64,000 nucleotides of DNA from assembly GCA_002050165.1 (NCBI GenBank), contig MWSW01000014.1:1-64000 (forward strand). The letters run 5' to 3'. The position numbers and the translations under genes are program-made. The notes below the pieces were generated by a model. The model ran no database searches, was not told where the DNA came from, and worked only from the letters and a program-made list of their open reading frames with translations. This stretch comes from Candidatus Tepidiaquacellales bacterium OLB4/UTCHB1. Its GTDB lineage: Bacteria > Bacteroidota > Ignavibacteria > Tepidaquicellales > Tepidaquicellaceae. Position 1 is the first letter of the stretch, and every line of letters begins with the position of its first letter. Of this stretch, positions 46,944 through 58,100 are shown piece after piece.

Positions 46944-47627
46944 TTATTTGCTGAACCAGATTGACATAGTTTCGGGATAAATTTCAGTAACCATTTCTTT
47001 CATCGCAATTGAATACTGTCTAATCTCCCACTGCGCAGTATCTTCGTCGCGAAGCTCAATAAAATTTGTAATTGCCTGAAAAGATGCTGTCCAGTAAACC
47101 TCAGTGTATTGGTTAAGCGGAAGCAACAATCTAGCCTGTTCCTTTGCAACACCTAACTCGAGCAATCTGTTGTATGAATCCAAAATATCGTTCATACACT
47201 CATCAAAAATTTCTTCTGCTGCGATCTGGTTTTCAATACTACCTTCAGAAGCTTGTTTGTTGTTGTCGGATTGTTTGCGCCAATTTGAAGGACGGTAAAA
47301 ATCTTTCACCGGGACATATCTCCCGCTGATTTCATTCCATGCGTGATCTTTTGTCGGATAACTCGATGATGTTTCAATCCCTACTACATGTTTGTACCAC
47401 TGCCGCATTACAAATTCCGGTGCTTTAATATGGAACTGAACCACCAGATGTCTGAATGGAGACCAGTGTTTGTGCTTAGCAAGATACTTTACAAGTTTTC
47501 TGTCGTTTTCATCATATTGAGATTTTCTCTTGCCGAAAGAAACTCTGGCGGAGTTAACAACCGTAAGATCACTACCGATGTGGTCTATTATTTCTATAAA
47601 TCCTTTATCAAGAACGTCTCTTTTCAT
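46944..47627 (-). CDS. thyX: Flavin-dependent thymidylate synthase
   Basis: 227 residues. Key blocks: VNSARVSFGKRKSQYDENDR, AKHKHWSPFRHLVVQFHIKA, FVMRQWYKHVVGIETSSSYP, NEISGRYVPVKDFYRPSNWR, ARLLLPLNQYTEVYWTASFQ and AQWEIRQYSIAMKE. It makes dTMP using folate and FADH2. The RHRx7S signature appears as YKHVVG with about ten extra residues before NEISGRY, a lineage variant worth noting. No ThyA is seen in the window. Confidence 0.93.
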   Translation of the reverse strand: MKRDVLDKGFIEIIDHIGSDLTVVNSARVSFGKRKSQYDENDRKLVKYLAKHKHWSPFRHLVVQFHIKAPEFVMRQWYKHVVGIETSSSYPTKDHAWNEISGRYVPVKDFYRPSNWRKQSDNNKQASEGSIENQIAAEEIFDECMNDILDSYNRLLELGVAKEQARLLLPLNQYTEVYWTASFQAITNFIELRDEDTAQWEIRQYSIAMKEMVTEIYPETMSIWFSK

Positions 47628-47815
47628 TGAATATTTTGAGTTTTATACAAATATACGCATTCACCAGAACGATTACGTTCATATAATTTTGGCGTTGAAT
47701 ATTTTTGTTTTAAAATTTCTGATAAATTAAACAGGTTCAGATTATTTTTTACACCAATATTAATATTGATAATGCTTATATTATGTGTTATTCATCAAGA
47801 AATTTAATTTTAGAA

Positions 47816-47989
47816 ATGGCAAAAGAAGGTGCAAGAATTAATATAAAACTTGTAAGCGTTGAAGGGCCTCACAAAGGTAAATCAGTTTACGTCACCACAA
47901 AAAACCGAAATAACACCAAAGAGCGCCTTGAGATGATGAAATACTGCAAGTGGACAAGGAAGCGTATACTTCACAGGGAATCGAAGTAA
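47816..47989 (+). CDS. rpmG: 50S ribosomal protein L33
   Basis: 57 residues from the ATG at 47816. The start is chosen by resemblance to L33 (MAKEGARINIKLVSVEG); an upstream in-frame ATG (47783) would add eleven residues not typical of L33. VTTKNRNNTKERLEMMKYCK and WTRKRILHRESK are the L33 pattern. Only one Cys remains, so it belongs to the zinc-free type. Confidence 0.93.
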   Translation: MAKEGARINIKLVSVEGPHKGKSVYVTTKNRNNTKERLEMMKYCKWTRKRILHRESK

Positions 47990-48033
47990 AATTTTATACC
48001 AAAAATTTATAATGGTCATATAATGGTCAATGG

Positions 48034-48537
48034 GTGTTTGAATTCATTGATCATTTTTATTTTGTAAACTTGAAACTCGCCACTTTATTATACATACAAA
48101 ACTCAAACGATGATTACCTCATGCTCGAAAGGGCGAGGGAACCTAATCGGGGTTTGCTTTCGCCGCCAGGTGGAAAATGTGAACCCGCAGAATCACCGTT
48201 TAAATGTGCTTCCCGAGAGGCATTTGAAGAATGCGGGATAATTTCAAAACCATCCGATTGGGATTTGATCGGGATTGTTACTGAAAAAAATTATCCGGGG
48301 ATCGGGGACATAATGATATTTCTTATGAAATACAGGCACAAGTTGAGCAATCTACCCACTGAATGCAACGAAGGCACGTTTCATTTTTTAAAACAAACCG
48401 AAATTATGGATGCCAATATTCCTGTTACTGACAAACTTTTTATTTGGAATTTTGTTTTAAATTCAGGGAGTAAAACATTCAGTGTTTTCATAGATTGCAA
48501 TAAAACGCCATTTGAATGTATTACAGAAACCATATAA
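48034..48537 (+). CDS. NUDIX hydrolase
   Basis: 167 residues from a GTG; a TTG at 48070 is an alternative that leaves the family-typical start LATLLYIQN. The Nudix box reads GGKCEPAESPFKCASREAFE followed by ECGI, matching GX5EX7REUXEEXGU. Likely a nucleotide-diphosphate or 8-oxo-dGTP hydrolase. Its end overlaps the first codons of the folE2 frame. Confidence 0.92.
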   Translation: MFEFIDHFYFVNLKLATLLYIQNSNDDYLMLERAREPNRGLLSPPGGKCEPAESPFKCASREAFEECGIISKPSDWDLIGIVTEKNYPGIGDIMIFLMKYRHKLSNLPTECNEGTFHFLKQTEIMDANIPVTDKLFIWNFVLNSGSKTFSVFIDCNKTPFECITETI

Positions 48538-49390
48538 TTTTCCATTTAATAAAACTAAGGGATTGAGTACAGATATACAATATTCAGATAAAATTTCACC
48601 CCTTCCCGACACCCAAAATCTGAAAGATAAACGGGAGTTACCGATAGATAAGGTAGGGGTTAAGAATTTAAAATATCCTATTGCTGTAAAAGACAAGGAT
48701 AATGAAATTCAGCACACGATAGCCACAGTAGAAATGACGGTTGATCTTCCGAAAGAATTTAAAGGTACACACATGAGCAGGTTCGTTGAGATACTTCAGA
48801 ATCAGAATCACGAAATTCACGTAAATTCTCTTGATGAGATATTGACCAGAATGAGGGAGAGGCTTCACGCAAAAACTTCGCACATCGTCATGGAGTTTCC
48901 ATACTTCAAAGAGAAGAAAGCACCGGTTACCGGTAAGCCTTCGCTTATAGATTATCAGGTAAAATTTCATGCCGTAAAAAATTCAGATTTCGGGGACTTC
49001 ATCCTCACAGTTAAAGTTCCGGTTACAACTCTATGTCCATGCTCAAAAAGCATATCAAAACACGGCGCACACAATCAACGAGGTGAGGTTACTGTAAGCG
49101 TCAGGTTCAGGGACACGGTTTGGATTGAAGACGTTATAAGCGCTGTTGAAGAAAGCGCGAGTTGTGAGCTTTACTCATTGCTGAAAAGGGAGGATGAGAA
49201 ATATGTAACTGAAAGGGCGTATGAGAATCCCGTTTTTGTAGAGGACCTCGTGCGTGAAGTTGTGGTAAGGTTAAGGGCGAACAAAAACATCATTTGGTAT
49301 TTGGTTGAAGCAGAAAACTTCGAAAGCATACACAACCACAATGCTTACGCTCACATTGAATCCCATAACTTTTCAGTTAACGGTCAATAG
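48512..49390 (+). CDS. folE2: GTP cyclohydrolase FolE2 (type IB)
   Basis: About 292 residues from the ATG at 48512, but family similarity begins near residue 28 (LPDTQNLKDKRELPIDKVGV), and a TTG at 48563 after AAGGGA would remove the overlap with the NUDIX gene. Signatures: KGTHMSRFVEILQ, VTTLCPCSKSISKHGAHNQR, EESASCELYSLLKREDEKYV and NFESIHNHNAYAHIES. It converts GTP to 7,8-dihydroneopterin triphosphate for folate synthesis, and is the metal-flexible alternative to FolE. Confidence 0.94.
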   Translation: MNVLQKPYNFPFNKTKGLSTDIQYSDKISPLPDTQNLKDKRELPIDKVGVKNLKYPIAVKDKDNEIQHTIATVEMTVDLPKEFKGTHMSRFVEILQNQNHEIHVNSLDEILTRMRERLHAKTSHIVMEFPYFKEKKAPVTGKPSLIDYQVKFHAVKNSDFGDFILTVKVPVTTLCPCSKSISKHGAHNQRGEVTVSVRFRDTVWIEDVISAVEESASCELYSLLKREDEKYVTERAYENPVFVEDLVREVVVRLRANKNIIWYLVEAENFESIHNHNAYAHIESHNFSVNGQ

Positions 49391-49492
49391 TGGAACAAAC
49401 TCAGCAAAACTGCTTTTATTTAATAGTGGAATTTTGAGTTTGCAATAAAACATAAATTCTTTATTTTAAAAATCGAAATTAAAACAATCAGT

Positions 49493-49924
49493 ATGAACAT
49501 CAAACTTTATTTATCTGTTTTGGCGCTCGCGTTCGTTTTATTATCGTTCAGATCTGAGGATGTTTTAGCTCAGAAAAAGCCGACAATCACTGTTACAACC
49601 AATAAAAACAGCTATAAGCCCGGTGAAACAGTGAAAATGACAATTAAATTTAATACTGCGAAGGGAGTAAAAATCCCTAAGGAACCCCCGGTATCAGTAA
49701 CCATAACAAAAGGCAATGTTTCCGGTCATTTACAGGATTATTCAGGAGGTTCCGGTGATTACATTTCCAACTCAAAAGTTATTTATACTTTTATAATCCC
49801 GGACAATACCTCATCGGGTAAACTTGTTGTATCGGGTAAAGTGGGCTTCGGATACTGTAACGAATCCGACGGGATCTGTAAAATGGGCAAGGTATCGTTC
49901 TCTAAATCTATTTCAGTTAAATAA
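49493..49924 (+). CDS. Secreted DsbD-alpha-like protein
   Basis: 143 residues with a signal peptide (YLSVLALAFVLLSFRSEDVL). The body is a beta-sandwich (TITVTTNKNSYKPGETVKMT) and has the conserved GYCNESDGICKMGKVSFSKS segment with two cysteines, as in the N-terminal DsbD domain, though DsbD's membrane part is absent. Probably a periplasmic thiol-binding or redox-related protein. Its stop lies 3 bp before the LpxH-like gene start. Confidence 0.75.
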   Translation: MNIKLYLSVLALAFVLLSFRSEDVLAQKKPTITVTTNKNSYKPGETVKMTIKFNTAKGVKIPKEPPVSVTITKGNVSGHLQDYSGGSGDYISNSKVIYTFIIPDNTSSGKLVVSGKVGFGYCNESDGICKMGKVSFSKSISVK

Positions 49925-49927
49925 TTT

Positions 49928-50692
49928 TTGAGCGGTAATTCGATTTATTTCATTTCCGATATTCACTTCGGAATGAAAAGCAGATCCGATGAAAGCTTCA
50001 GGGAAAAATTGCTTGTTGAGTTTTTATCATCTATTGAAGCTGATACAAAGAAAATCTTTATTGTTGGTGACCTTTTCGACTGTTGGCTTGAGTATCGCGA
50101 AGTCGTTCCGAAAGGGAATTATAGATTCTTTACAAAATTGTCCGACCTGATTAATAATCAAATTGAAATTAATTATCTGGCGGGTAATCACGATTTTTGG
50201 AGGGGAAATTATTTTGAAGATGAATTTGGAATAAAAGTTGAACCTGAACCTGTTAGTTTCAATGAGGATGGTAAATCGTTTTTTATCCACCACGGTGACG
50301 GGCTTGCATACAACGATAAAGGTTACCTGATTTTAAAAAAAATATTGAGGAACAAATTTAACCAGTTCCTTTATTCGCTTATTCACCCTGATATAGGAAT
50401 TAAACTTGCAAGGTCAACTTCATCTTCCTCAAGAGTCCACACCGATAAAAAAGATTACTCAACTAAGGATGGATTAAAGGATTTTGCAATAAAAAAAATT
50501 GATGAAGGTTATAATTACGTCCTAATGGGACATCGTCATAAGCCTTTTAAACTGCTACACAACGGAGGAATGTACATTAATCTCGGGGATTGGGTAAATA
50601 ATTTCACTTATGCAAAATACTCAAATAAAAAACTCGAGCTATACAGGTATTACGATATAAAAAAGAGAGAAGTAGTTAACGAAATTATTTAA
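49928..50692 (+). CDS. LpxH-like UDP-2,3-diacylglucosamine diphosphatase
   Basis: 254 residues from a TTG. Calcineurin-like metallophosphatase motifs: SIYFISDIHFGMKSR, IFIVGDLFDCWLEY, NYLAGNHDFWRGN, FFIHHGDGLA and NYVLMGHRHKPF. This ordering, with the fixed DCW after GDLF, fits LpxH of lipid A synthesis, which removes UMP from UDP-2,3-diacyl-glucosamine. Confidence 0.88.
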   Translation: MSGNSIYFISDIHFGMKSRSDESFREKLLVEFLSSIEADTKKIFIVGDLFDCWLEYREVVPKGNYRFFTKLSDLINNQIEINYLAGNHDFWRGNYFEDEFGIKVEPEPVSFNEDGKSFFIHHGDGLAYNDKGYLILKKILRNKFNQFLYSLIHPDIGIKLARSTSSSSRVHTDKKDYSTKDGLKDFAIKKIDEGYNYVLMGHRHKPFKLLHNGGMYINLGDWVNNFTYAKYSNKKLELYRYYDIKKREVVNEII

Positions 50693-50694
50693 GT

Positions 50695-52992
50695 TTGGCA
50701 AAGAAATCAAATAATAAAGAAAAAGACCTCGATAAATATTTCTCTGATAAAGATTTTCGGAGAAAAAAGGTCAGGAAGAAAAAATTTCAACGGGTTTCAT
50801 TCTCCTTTGTGTTTTTTTCAATGTTGTTCATCATCCTTGCATTTTGCGGATATCTGTTTTACTTAACTCAATCGCTTCCCTCGCTCTCAGAACTTGAAAA
50901 CCCAAAACTGGAAGAGGCAACGGAAATATACTCGGATGACGGGGTCTTGATTGATAAATTTTTCCTCAAGAACAGAACACAGGTTACTATTGATAATATC
51001 GCGCCGGTTTTCATTCAGGCTTTAATTGCAACGGAAGACAGGAAGTTTTATGACCACTGGGGTGTTGATATTCAGCGCATTGTTCAAGCATTTGTGAAGA
51101 ACATAATAGCGATGGATTTAACGAAAGAAGGTGCCTCCACAATTACTCAACAGCTCGCCAGAAATCTGTACATCGGCGATGAGGTTACACTCAACAGGAA
51201 GTTGCGGGAAGCAATGACTGCCGTGCAAATAGAGAAAACCTATACGAAGGAAGAAATCTTAGCTTATTATTGCAATACGGTGTACTTCGGAAACGGAGCT
51301 TACGGGATAGAGGCAGCTGCGCAAACCTATTTTTCAAAATCAGCAAAAGATCTGAATCTCAACGAAGCTGCTACGCTTGTCGGAGTATTAAAATCTCCAA
51401 CCAATTACGATCCGGTTGATAAAATGGATAATTCCTTTGCCCGAAGAAACATTGTTTTAAAGACCATGGTTGAATCAGGCTATATTACACCCGATCAATA
51501 CGAACTGACATCCAAAGATCCGATAAAGCTTACACAAAAAATTGAGGAAGAGGAGAGTGTTTCCATTGCACCTGAGTTTACTGAATATGTCAGACAAACC
51601 TTACAACGTCGCGCAAAAGATTACGGTTATGATCTTTACCGCGACGGACTAAAAGTTTATACAACCATTGATACCAGATTTCAAAAGCACGCTGAGGATG
51701 CAGTAAATGAACACCTGGCAAATTATCAAAAATCTTTTAACAGGTATTGGAGCTGGCGTGGAAATCAGGATGTTCTGAATTCTGCAATAAGCAGGCATAT
51801 TAAGTTTTCCGAAGAATATAAAAAAGCTGAGACTGAAGAAAAACGTCAACAGATTTTCAACAGGATGAAAAACGATCCCAACGTTATTGATACAGTAAAA
51901 AAACTTATTACTACAATTCAGGTTGGGTTTGTTGTGTTAGATCCCAAGACCGGTGAAATTAAGGCAATGGTGGGTGCAAATCCTAAAGTAAGAACCAAAT
52001 ACGGCTTGAACCACGTTACGCAAATTAAAAGGCAACCCGGATCAACCTTTAAACCTTTTGTTTATGCAGTAGCTCTCAATAACGGTTATACTCCAAGTTA
52101 CATGATTTCAAATGATCCCATTAAAGTAAACGTCGGGGGAAGAATATGGTCTCCAAAAGGTGGTGGCACCGGTGGTAAAGTTTCTATGAGAACTGCTCTG
52201 GCGAAATCCATTAACGTTGTTGCAGTCAGAACGGCAATGGATCTTGCACCGATTAATCAAGTAATTGACCTTGCCCACGAAATGGGAATTACAACAGAAA
52301 TTCCAAATTACCTGTCTATTTCGCTTGGTTCGGCGGAGGTTATACCACTTGAGATAACAAATGCCTTCGGTACTTTCGCAAATGACGGAATTTGGGTTGA
52401 GCCTATTGCAATTAAAAGAATTGAAGATCGCAATGGTAACCTGATAGATGAATTTTTACCCAACACACGGGAAGTATTAAGCGAGGGAGTTGCTTATATG
52501 ATGTCGGATATGTTACAGGATGTAATTAATGGCGGAACTGCTTCAACTGTCAGGAATTTTTTTCATAGACCAGCCGCGGGAAAAACCGGTACTTCACAAA
52601 GTTATACCGATGCCTGGTTTATCGGTTACACACCACAATTCGTAGCTGGCGTATGGGTAGGATTTGATGATGCACGGATAAATTTTGGCGGCAGCTATGG
52701 GCAGGGCGGTCAGGCAGCAGCGCCGATTTGGGGACGCTTTATGAAAAAACTTTATGCTGATGAAGATTTCGATTTCCCGGTTGCATATTTCCTCATGCCT
52801 GAAGGAGTTGAGGAAGTTAGCATCTGCACTATAACTGGTCTGTCGGCTAACTCTACCTGCCCGTCAGTAAAGGAAATCGTTTCAAAGAAACTAATACCGC
52901 GAAGATGCCCTGTTACCCATTACTTTGAAACTGAAGATACAGTCAGTCAGGAGATTGCAAAACCTCCCGGATCAAACGAGTCATTAAATTAA
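50695..52992 (+). CDS. Class A penicillin-binding protein
   Basis: 765 residues from a TTG 3 bp past the previous stop. Basic N-terminal tail, one transmembrane helix ([20 protein letters not shown]), glycosyltransferase domain ([58 protein letters not shown]) and transpeptidase domain (SxxK in [13 protein letters not shown], SxN in [15 protein letters not shown] in [15 protein letters not shown]). It polymerises and crosslinks peptidoglycan. Confidence 0.96.
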   Translation: MAKKSNNKEKDLDKYFSDKDFRRKKVRKKKFQRVSFSFVFFSMLFIILAFCGYLFYLTQSLPSLSELENPKLEEATEIYSDDGVLIDKFFLKNRTQVTIDNIAPVFIQALIATEDRKFYDHWGVDIQRIVQAFVKNIIAMDLTKEGASTITQQLARNLYIGDEVTLNRKLREAMTAVQIEKTYTKEEILAYYCNTVYFGNGAYGIEAAAQTYFSKSAKDLNLNEAATLVGVLKSPTNYDPVDKMDNSFARRNIVLKTMVESGYITPDQYELTSKDPIKLTQKIEEEESVSIAPEFTEYVRQTLQRRAKDYGYDLYRDGLKVYTTIDTRFQKHAEDAVNEHLANYQKSFNRYWSWRGNQDVLNSAISRHIKFSEEYKKAETEEKRQQIFNRMKNDPNVIDTVKKLITTIQVGFVVLDPKTGEIKAMVGANPKVRTKYGLNHVTQIKRQPGSTFKPFVYAVALNNGYTPSYMISNDPIKVNVGGRIWSPKGGGTGGKVSMRTALAKSINVVAVRTAMDLAPINQVIDLAHEMGITTEIPNYLSISLGSAEVIPLEITNAFGTFANDGIWVEPIAIKRIEDRNGNLIDEFLPNTREVLSEGVAYMMSDMLQDVINGGTASTVRNFFHRPAAGKTGTSQSYTDAWFIGYTPQFVAGVWVGFDDARINFGGSYGQGGQAAAPIWGRFMKKLYADEDFDFPVAYFLMPEGVEEVSICTITGLSANSTCPSVKEIVSKKLIPRRCPVTHYFETEDTVSQEIAKPPGSNESLN

Positions 52993-53026
52993 CACTACAC
53001 AAACTAAATATATTGTAAATTATTTT

Positions 53027-53440
53027 ATGGAAAGAACTTTATGCATCATCAAACCTGATGCGGTTAAAAAAAATGTGCAGGGAAATATCATCCGTATGAT
53101 CTCTGAAAACGGATTCAGGATTATCGGTATGAGATTAATTAAACTAACAAGTGAACAGGCGGGGAAATTTTATGCAATACATAAGGAACGTCCATTTTTT
53201 AAAGACCTCGTTGAGTTTATGACATCCGGAGCATGTATTCCGATTGCACTCGAAAGAGAAAACGCAGTAGCTGAATGGCGGAAGCTCATAGGCGCTACAG
53301 ATCCCGCAGAAGCAGAGGAGGGTACTATCCGGAAACTTTTCGCAAATTCCAAATCTGAAAACGCTGTTCACGGTTCTGATTCAGTCGAGAACGGAAAAAT
53401 AGAAGTTGGGTTCTTTTTTCCGGAATCCGAAATAATCTAA
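53027..53440 (+). CDS. ndk: Nucleoside diphosphate kinase
   Basis: 137 residues. [60 protein letters not shown] and [20 protein letters not shown], with the active-site His in NAVHGSDS. It transfers gamma-phosphate among NTPs. It converges with the minus-strand gene 53444, whose end is 3 bp away. Confidence 0.98.
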   Translation: MERTLCIIKPDAVKKNVQGNIIRMISENGFRIIGMRLIKLTSEQAGKFYAIHKERPFFKDLVEFMTSGACIPIALERENAVAEWRKLIGATDPAEAEEGTIRKLFANSKSENAVHGSDSVENGKIEVGFFFPESEII

Positions 53441-53443
53441 AAT

Positions 53444-55027
53444 TTAATTTTGGGGACTTGTACCGGATCCGGTAGGAGTTGAAGTTTTAGTATCGGGTAG
53501 CTGAATGTTAATTGATTTTATTGATTTATCAATTAGCATTTTCATTTGATCGTAATATTTCTGTCGTATGCTGACTCTGATATGAAGCGTATGCTCAGGG
53601 AATAGCATGTAATACTCATACGAAGTATCCTCGCCGTTAACAAATGGTTGAGATTTGTAAGCAACTATAGAATCATTATCCATTTCAAAAACTTCTTCGA
53701 ACTTTTCCCGGCTGAAAGCAATATCCTTTGAATCAACATTGATGAAGATGTTCAAGTCGCCCGGATTAAGCGTGGTGTCGGCAACTATAAGACCTTCGTA
53801 CGGTTTTTTATTCTTATCAATTTCACTGACCGGAATAATGTTCCAGTTAACGGGATAATTAAATTTCAAACCAATTTCATTTTCCGCAAATTCCAGTTCC
53901 AGACCACCGGTAGTATCTCTCCCTGAGGCAGTATCACCTGAACCGGTAGTATCAATCGCAGTCAGGTTTTTACCGGTTGTCGTATCTACTGAAGTTGTAT
54001 CAACCTTCGATATGTCTTCGCTGATATTGTTGTATGTCCTCGGTGTAATTCGATTGCGTCGGATCGGAATTCTTCGCGGGATAATTTTTTCTTTTACCTC
54101 AGTGTTTTCGGTCTCTTCTTCCGGTGGCTTTCCGGGATCTTCTGCGTTTTGAAGGTTTACCTTTGCCGGGACATCTTCTATTACAATAAGCCTCGTTACA
54201 ATATCATCGGAAGTTGGATTGCTCTTGCTTTTACCGTAAGCCGCAAATCCGATTACAGCAATCAGATAAACAATAATGGAACCGATAAGCCCGATGCGAA
54301 AGTTTTTTTCGTAAATCTTTTTGAATTTCTGATGCGGACTATCCTTGCCTATCTTCTCAGCTATAATCATGTCCTCAGTTTTAACAACAGGTTTCATATT
54401 GTCTTTCTCTATCAAATCGGCTACTTCGGGATTAGGAATCAAAATACCAGGCTCGGTTGGAATATCAATTACCGGGTCACCGCTATCATCCCGCAGGATT
54501 TTTATCCGTATTTCAATAGAACGGGTATTGTTATCTCTGCCTTTGCTGATTAACAACTTTTGGTTCAATGGTGAACCTTCGTCGTTGCTATTGGATTCAA
54601 TTTCTACAGACCTCGAAGTATTTACTACAACCGATAATTCATCTTCATTTACCAGCGAGATCTGATAATTCGACCCGGAAGAATTATTTTTATCTTCAGC
54701 TTTGTCCGAAATGTGATCTGCTTTATTTTGTTCAGGTTTATCAGTTGAATCTTTCTCAGCAGTTGATTCATCAATTTGTTCCTCACCGGTATCAATGACA
54801 TTGTTTACTTCATCACTAACTTTACCCGGTTCCGGAACAGATTTTTCGTTGTGTTGTTGCTCAGAATCTACAGGAGTTTTATCTCCGTGAGATTCAGATT
54901 GTTCAACAATTTTTATTTCTGATTTAGGTGGAGAATTTTTGTTACTTTGGCTATCTGATAATTCACGATTATGAGGTTGTAACTCTGAATTATCGTCTAA
55001 TTCATTTTCGTTTTTGCTATTTGTCAT
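53444..55027 (-). CDS. Membrane protein with PsbP-like C-terminal domain
   Basis: 527 residues. The first 240 are acidic, Ser/Asn-rich and largely disordered (with a beta segment near 125-185). A transmembrane helix (IGLIGSIIVYLIAVIGFAAY) lies near residue 250. After a Thr/Ser/Gly-rich linker (TTGKNLTAIDTTGSGDTASG), the C-terminal ~140 residues (GLKFNYPVNWNIIPV, LNIFINVDSKDIAFSREKFE) look like a PsbP/PsbP-like fold, facing the periplasm. Function unknown. Last gene of the minus-strand run 63030-53444. Confidence 0.7.
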   Translation of the reverse strand: MTNSKNENELDDNSELQPHNRELSDSQSNKNSPPKSEIKIVEQSESHGDKTPVDSEQQHNEKSVPEPGKVSDEVNNVIDTGEEQIDESTAEKDSTDKPEQNKADHISDKAEDKNNSSGSNYQISLVNEDELSVVVNTSRSVEIESNSNDEGSPLNQKLLISKGRDNNTRSIEIRIKILRDDSGDPVIDIPTEPGILIPNPEVADLIEKDNMKPVVKTEDMIIAEKIGKDSPHQKFKKIYEKNFRIGLIGSIIVYLIAVIGFAAYGKSKSNPTSDDIVTRLIVIEDVPAKVNLQNAEDPGKPPEEETENTEVKEKIIPRRIPIRRNRITPRTYNNISEDISKVDTTSVDTTTGKNLTAIDTTGSGDTASGRDTTGGLELEFAENEIGLKFNYPVNWNIIPVSEIDKNKKPYEGLIVADTTLNPGDLNIFINVDSKDIAFSREKFEEVFEMDNDSIVAYKSQPFVNGEDTSYEYYMLFPEHTLHIRVSIRQKYYDQMKMLIDKSIKSINIQLPDTKTSTPTGSGTSPQN

Positions 55028-55167
55028 TTAATAAAATAAACTTTTCTGATTTAATGATTTTACGCATTTATAGTTCCTTTTTTAGCAATTTGGCGAAATT
55101 CAATCGTAAATTAAATGCAATCATTATTGTAATAACATTGAAAAAGCAATAAAAAATCGCTGAAAAA

Positions 55168-58100
55168 TTAAAAGAATGCAGTAAATTGTGCTCTACCTTC
55201 ATGAATAACTTTTCGTGTTCCTTCCTTTCTACCATCATAAATTACCGAGGCCTGAAGATTCCTGCTTATATTGTAATCGAACACTGTTCGCCAATAGTAA
55301 CTTTTTCCATCCACTCTCCCAGCGGTCAACTCATATGGTATTGAAAAATAATCTTTATTCAGACTTACCTCACTCCTCTCAATTTCAAGCCTGATTCTCC
55401 CCGAACCAAAAAGTGAATAAATAAATCGAAGTGTCTGGTAGTTAATATCCGCATCAGTTGGTGTTTGGGGGAATTTATCCTGAGCCCGGGTGAAGTTAAT
55501 TAAAAACCCGCTTTCAATTTGAGGAATAGGTTTATATGTGAAATCAAATGAAATTCCGTCTGAATTAATTGCACGGTTTCGTAGTAAGTTCTTCGGTGCT
55601 GCGTTGTTATCAGTTTTATTAAATATATCCATCTGAAGCGAGATACCTTCCATAAGCCCGAAACGAAACCTTATGGATCGTTGAATACTGGTTAACCTTT
55701 CATTTCCTGAAGCGAACTGGTTGAACCCTTTCTGTTGTATATATCTTAACCTAAGTGAATAAGACGAATTATTTTCAAAAAAGTTAATATCCTGTTGAAA
55801 ATACTGAGCCCCCTGAATTGTATTTGAATCGTTGAGGAAAGTACCTAACTGTAGAAAATAAATGTTATCAGTTAGTGGATCTTTGCTCTTTTCATCAATT
55901 CGGAAGAAAGACTCTGCACTGAAATTTTTAAAAAGGTTTTCAATAAAACCATCTCCTGAGAGGTCGAAGAATTTATGCGGTTTTAAATTAATTTTAACTG
56001 AAGTTCTCAAATCAATCGTCGGAAAAAGTTCGCTAGTAGGAATATTCAATCGCACGTAATCACCACCGAAATTTACCAGTTGAAAGTTGTTCTCGTTGTT
56101 CAGACCTCCACCGTAAATATCGCCTAAATACTGATAATTCCCTTCACCAGGCGGAACCTTAACAAATACACGCTCAATTTTTGCTGTTCTCTCGCTTGAA
56201 ACATCATAAAATATATCCGTTCTGATTGCATCATCAAATGGGTTCATCCGAATCTGCGATTTAACAAGAACGGTATTGTTATCGGTATTTCCAATCAAAC
56301 TTCTCTGATCAGTATATTTTCGGTCGCGAATTGAAATGTTTGTTCCAAGCGTTAACCATCTTACACCCCTGAATGTTAAACCGTACTTTTGCTCGTAGGA
56401 GTTAGACAAATCAAACAGTGAACCGTACTGAACATCATCATCGTTCCTAACTTTAAACTCCGCAAAGAAATCGAAATTAAAAATATTTTTTACATCAACT
56501 CTTGGGATAAGTTCGGTAAAAGAAAAGCTGCCCGTTTGCAGACTATCTATACCTCCTGTTGTAATTGCGTTTTCTCTCCTTTCAGAGTTAAGTCCAAAAC
56601 TAAGTTCGAGTTCCGCATTATTCTCTTCCGAACCCAATTTCGTCTTCCACGAAGTTATTCCGGTATTCTTGATCCACTTTCCGTTAATGAAGTTATCATC
56701 GTCTTCGCTGTTAATGTATTCAAGTTTATAAATGAAATTTGGTAACCCAATAGAATCTCCGGAAATTTTCAATTCCCCTATATTTCGAAGGGATGAAAAC
56801 GCAACCCCTCTCCGGAGTTGAGAGACATTAAGGTTAAGATTGACAAAATTGTTCAGGTTAAATAAAATATTTCCCTGCATCAGGTTTTCAGTTTTTCTGG
56901 TATCGTCGGTTACATTATAATCACGTAAAAATTCAACCGAATTTAAGCGGTCGAGCGAGTTGAAAGCTTTGTTAACTACCCGATTTGAAAGTTCAACTTT
57001 GAAGGATTTAAATTTTACGCCAAATAAACTGACGTCAGTCTGGTTGAAATTCACTGCACCATTAAACGCAAAGCCATCTGTTTTTACAACCGGTGATTCA
57101 GAGAACAAGTTGGCATCGAACAGTGAATATGCGGACTGAATATCCACTGAAACGCTTTTATCCTTGAACGGGACATAGCTTAGGTTAACACCTGCAATCT
57201 GATAAGCAGTCGGAATCGGAATAAATACTATAGTGTCGTAACTCCCTGCGGATTGACCTACAAAGATGTATTCAAGTGAACTCCTCTTGTTATATGAACC
57301 GTTACCGTTACCAACAAATGTAAACTGAACATTATAAAGTGAACTGTCAGTACCCGGAGCATATTGATAAAATGTCAGAACTGCGTTACCGTTCATACTA
57401 TCGCGCTTTGCATATAACCCTAATCCCAGACCTGAATTGGTGTCAAGCCCGGCGTAACTTACTCCGGATTTTACTGCTTTGTTTCTGTCATTTCCGGCGG
57501 TTGATAAAATTTCCCTGTCGCTATCGGAAAGTTCGAAATCAATTGTATTATCTTTGCTGTCAAATTCATTTACATAATTAATACCAAGAGTAAGTTTATT
57601 ATCGAGAAATTTGAAGTTAGTATTTCCTCCTAACAAAGTTCTGGAATACCGTCTGTCAGTATATTCGAAATCAACAACTATTCTCGAATATCCGGTAATA
57701 GGGCGATTGTTTGTAAAGGTAATCTCTCCTATTCCGTAATCAATTACGTAATCCGCATTTTGACCTCTGTTCATGAGTATTCCGTCAAGATATACTTTTT
57801 CAGTACCTGAGAGGACGAGAATATTCATTTCATTATCCGCACCTGTAAGCCTGTAAGGTCCCTGTACTCCATCGGTGCCATTGAAAGAATTAGATGCAAA
57901 TTTACCGCGGGAGACTGCACCTGTAATCATAATATCAGCAAACCCGAAATCCCCCACACCTTTTATTCCCTGAATTTTTCTCCCGAAATTAAAAAAATCT
58001 CCTCCTTTGAAATCCAGTTCTATATCACCCAGGGTTGACGAAAGTTTGTTTCCTTTGAGTTCAATAAATACTTTGTCCAGTTCCTGAATTTTTGTGGTGT

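Noticed and set aside
54149-54553. Plus-strand frames within the 53444-55027 gene
   Set aside because: Antisense shadows of the minus-strand coding sequence.
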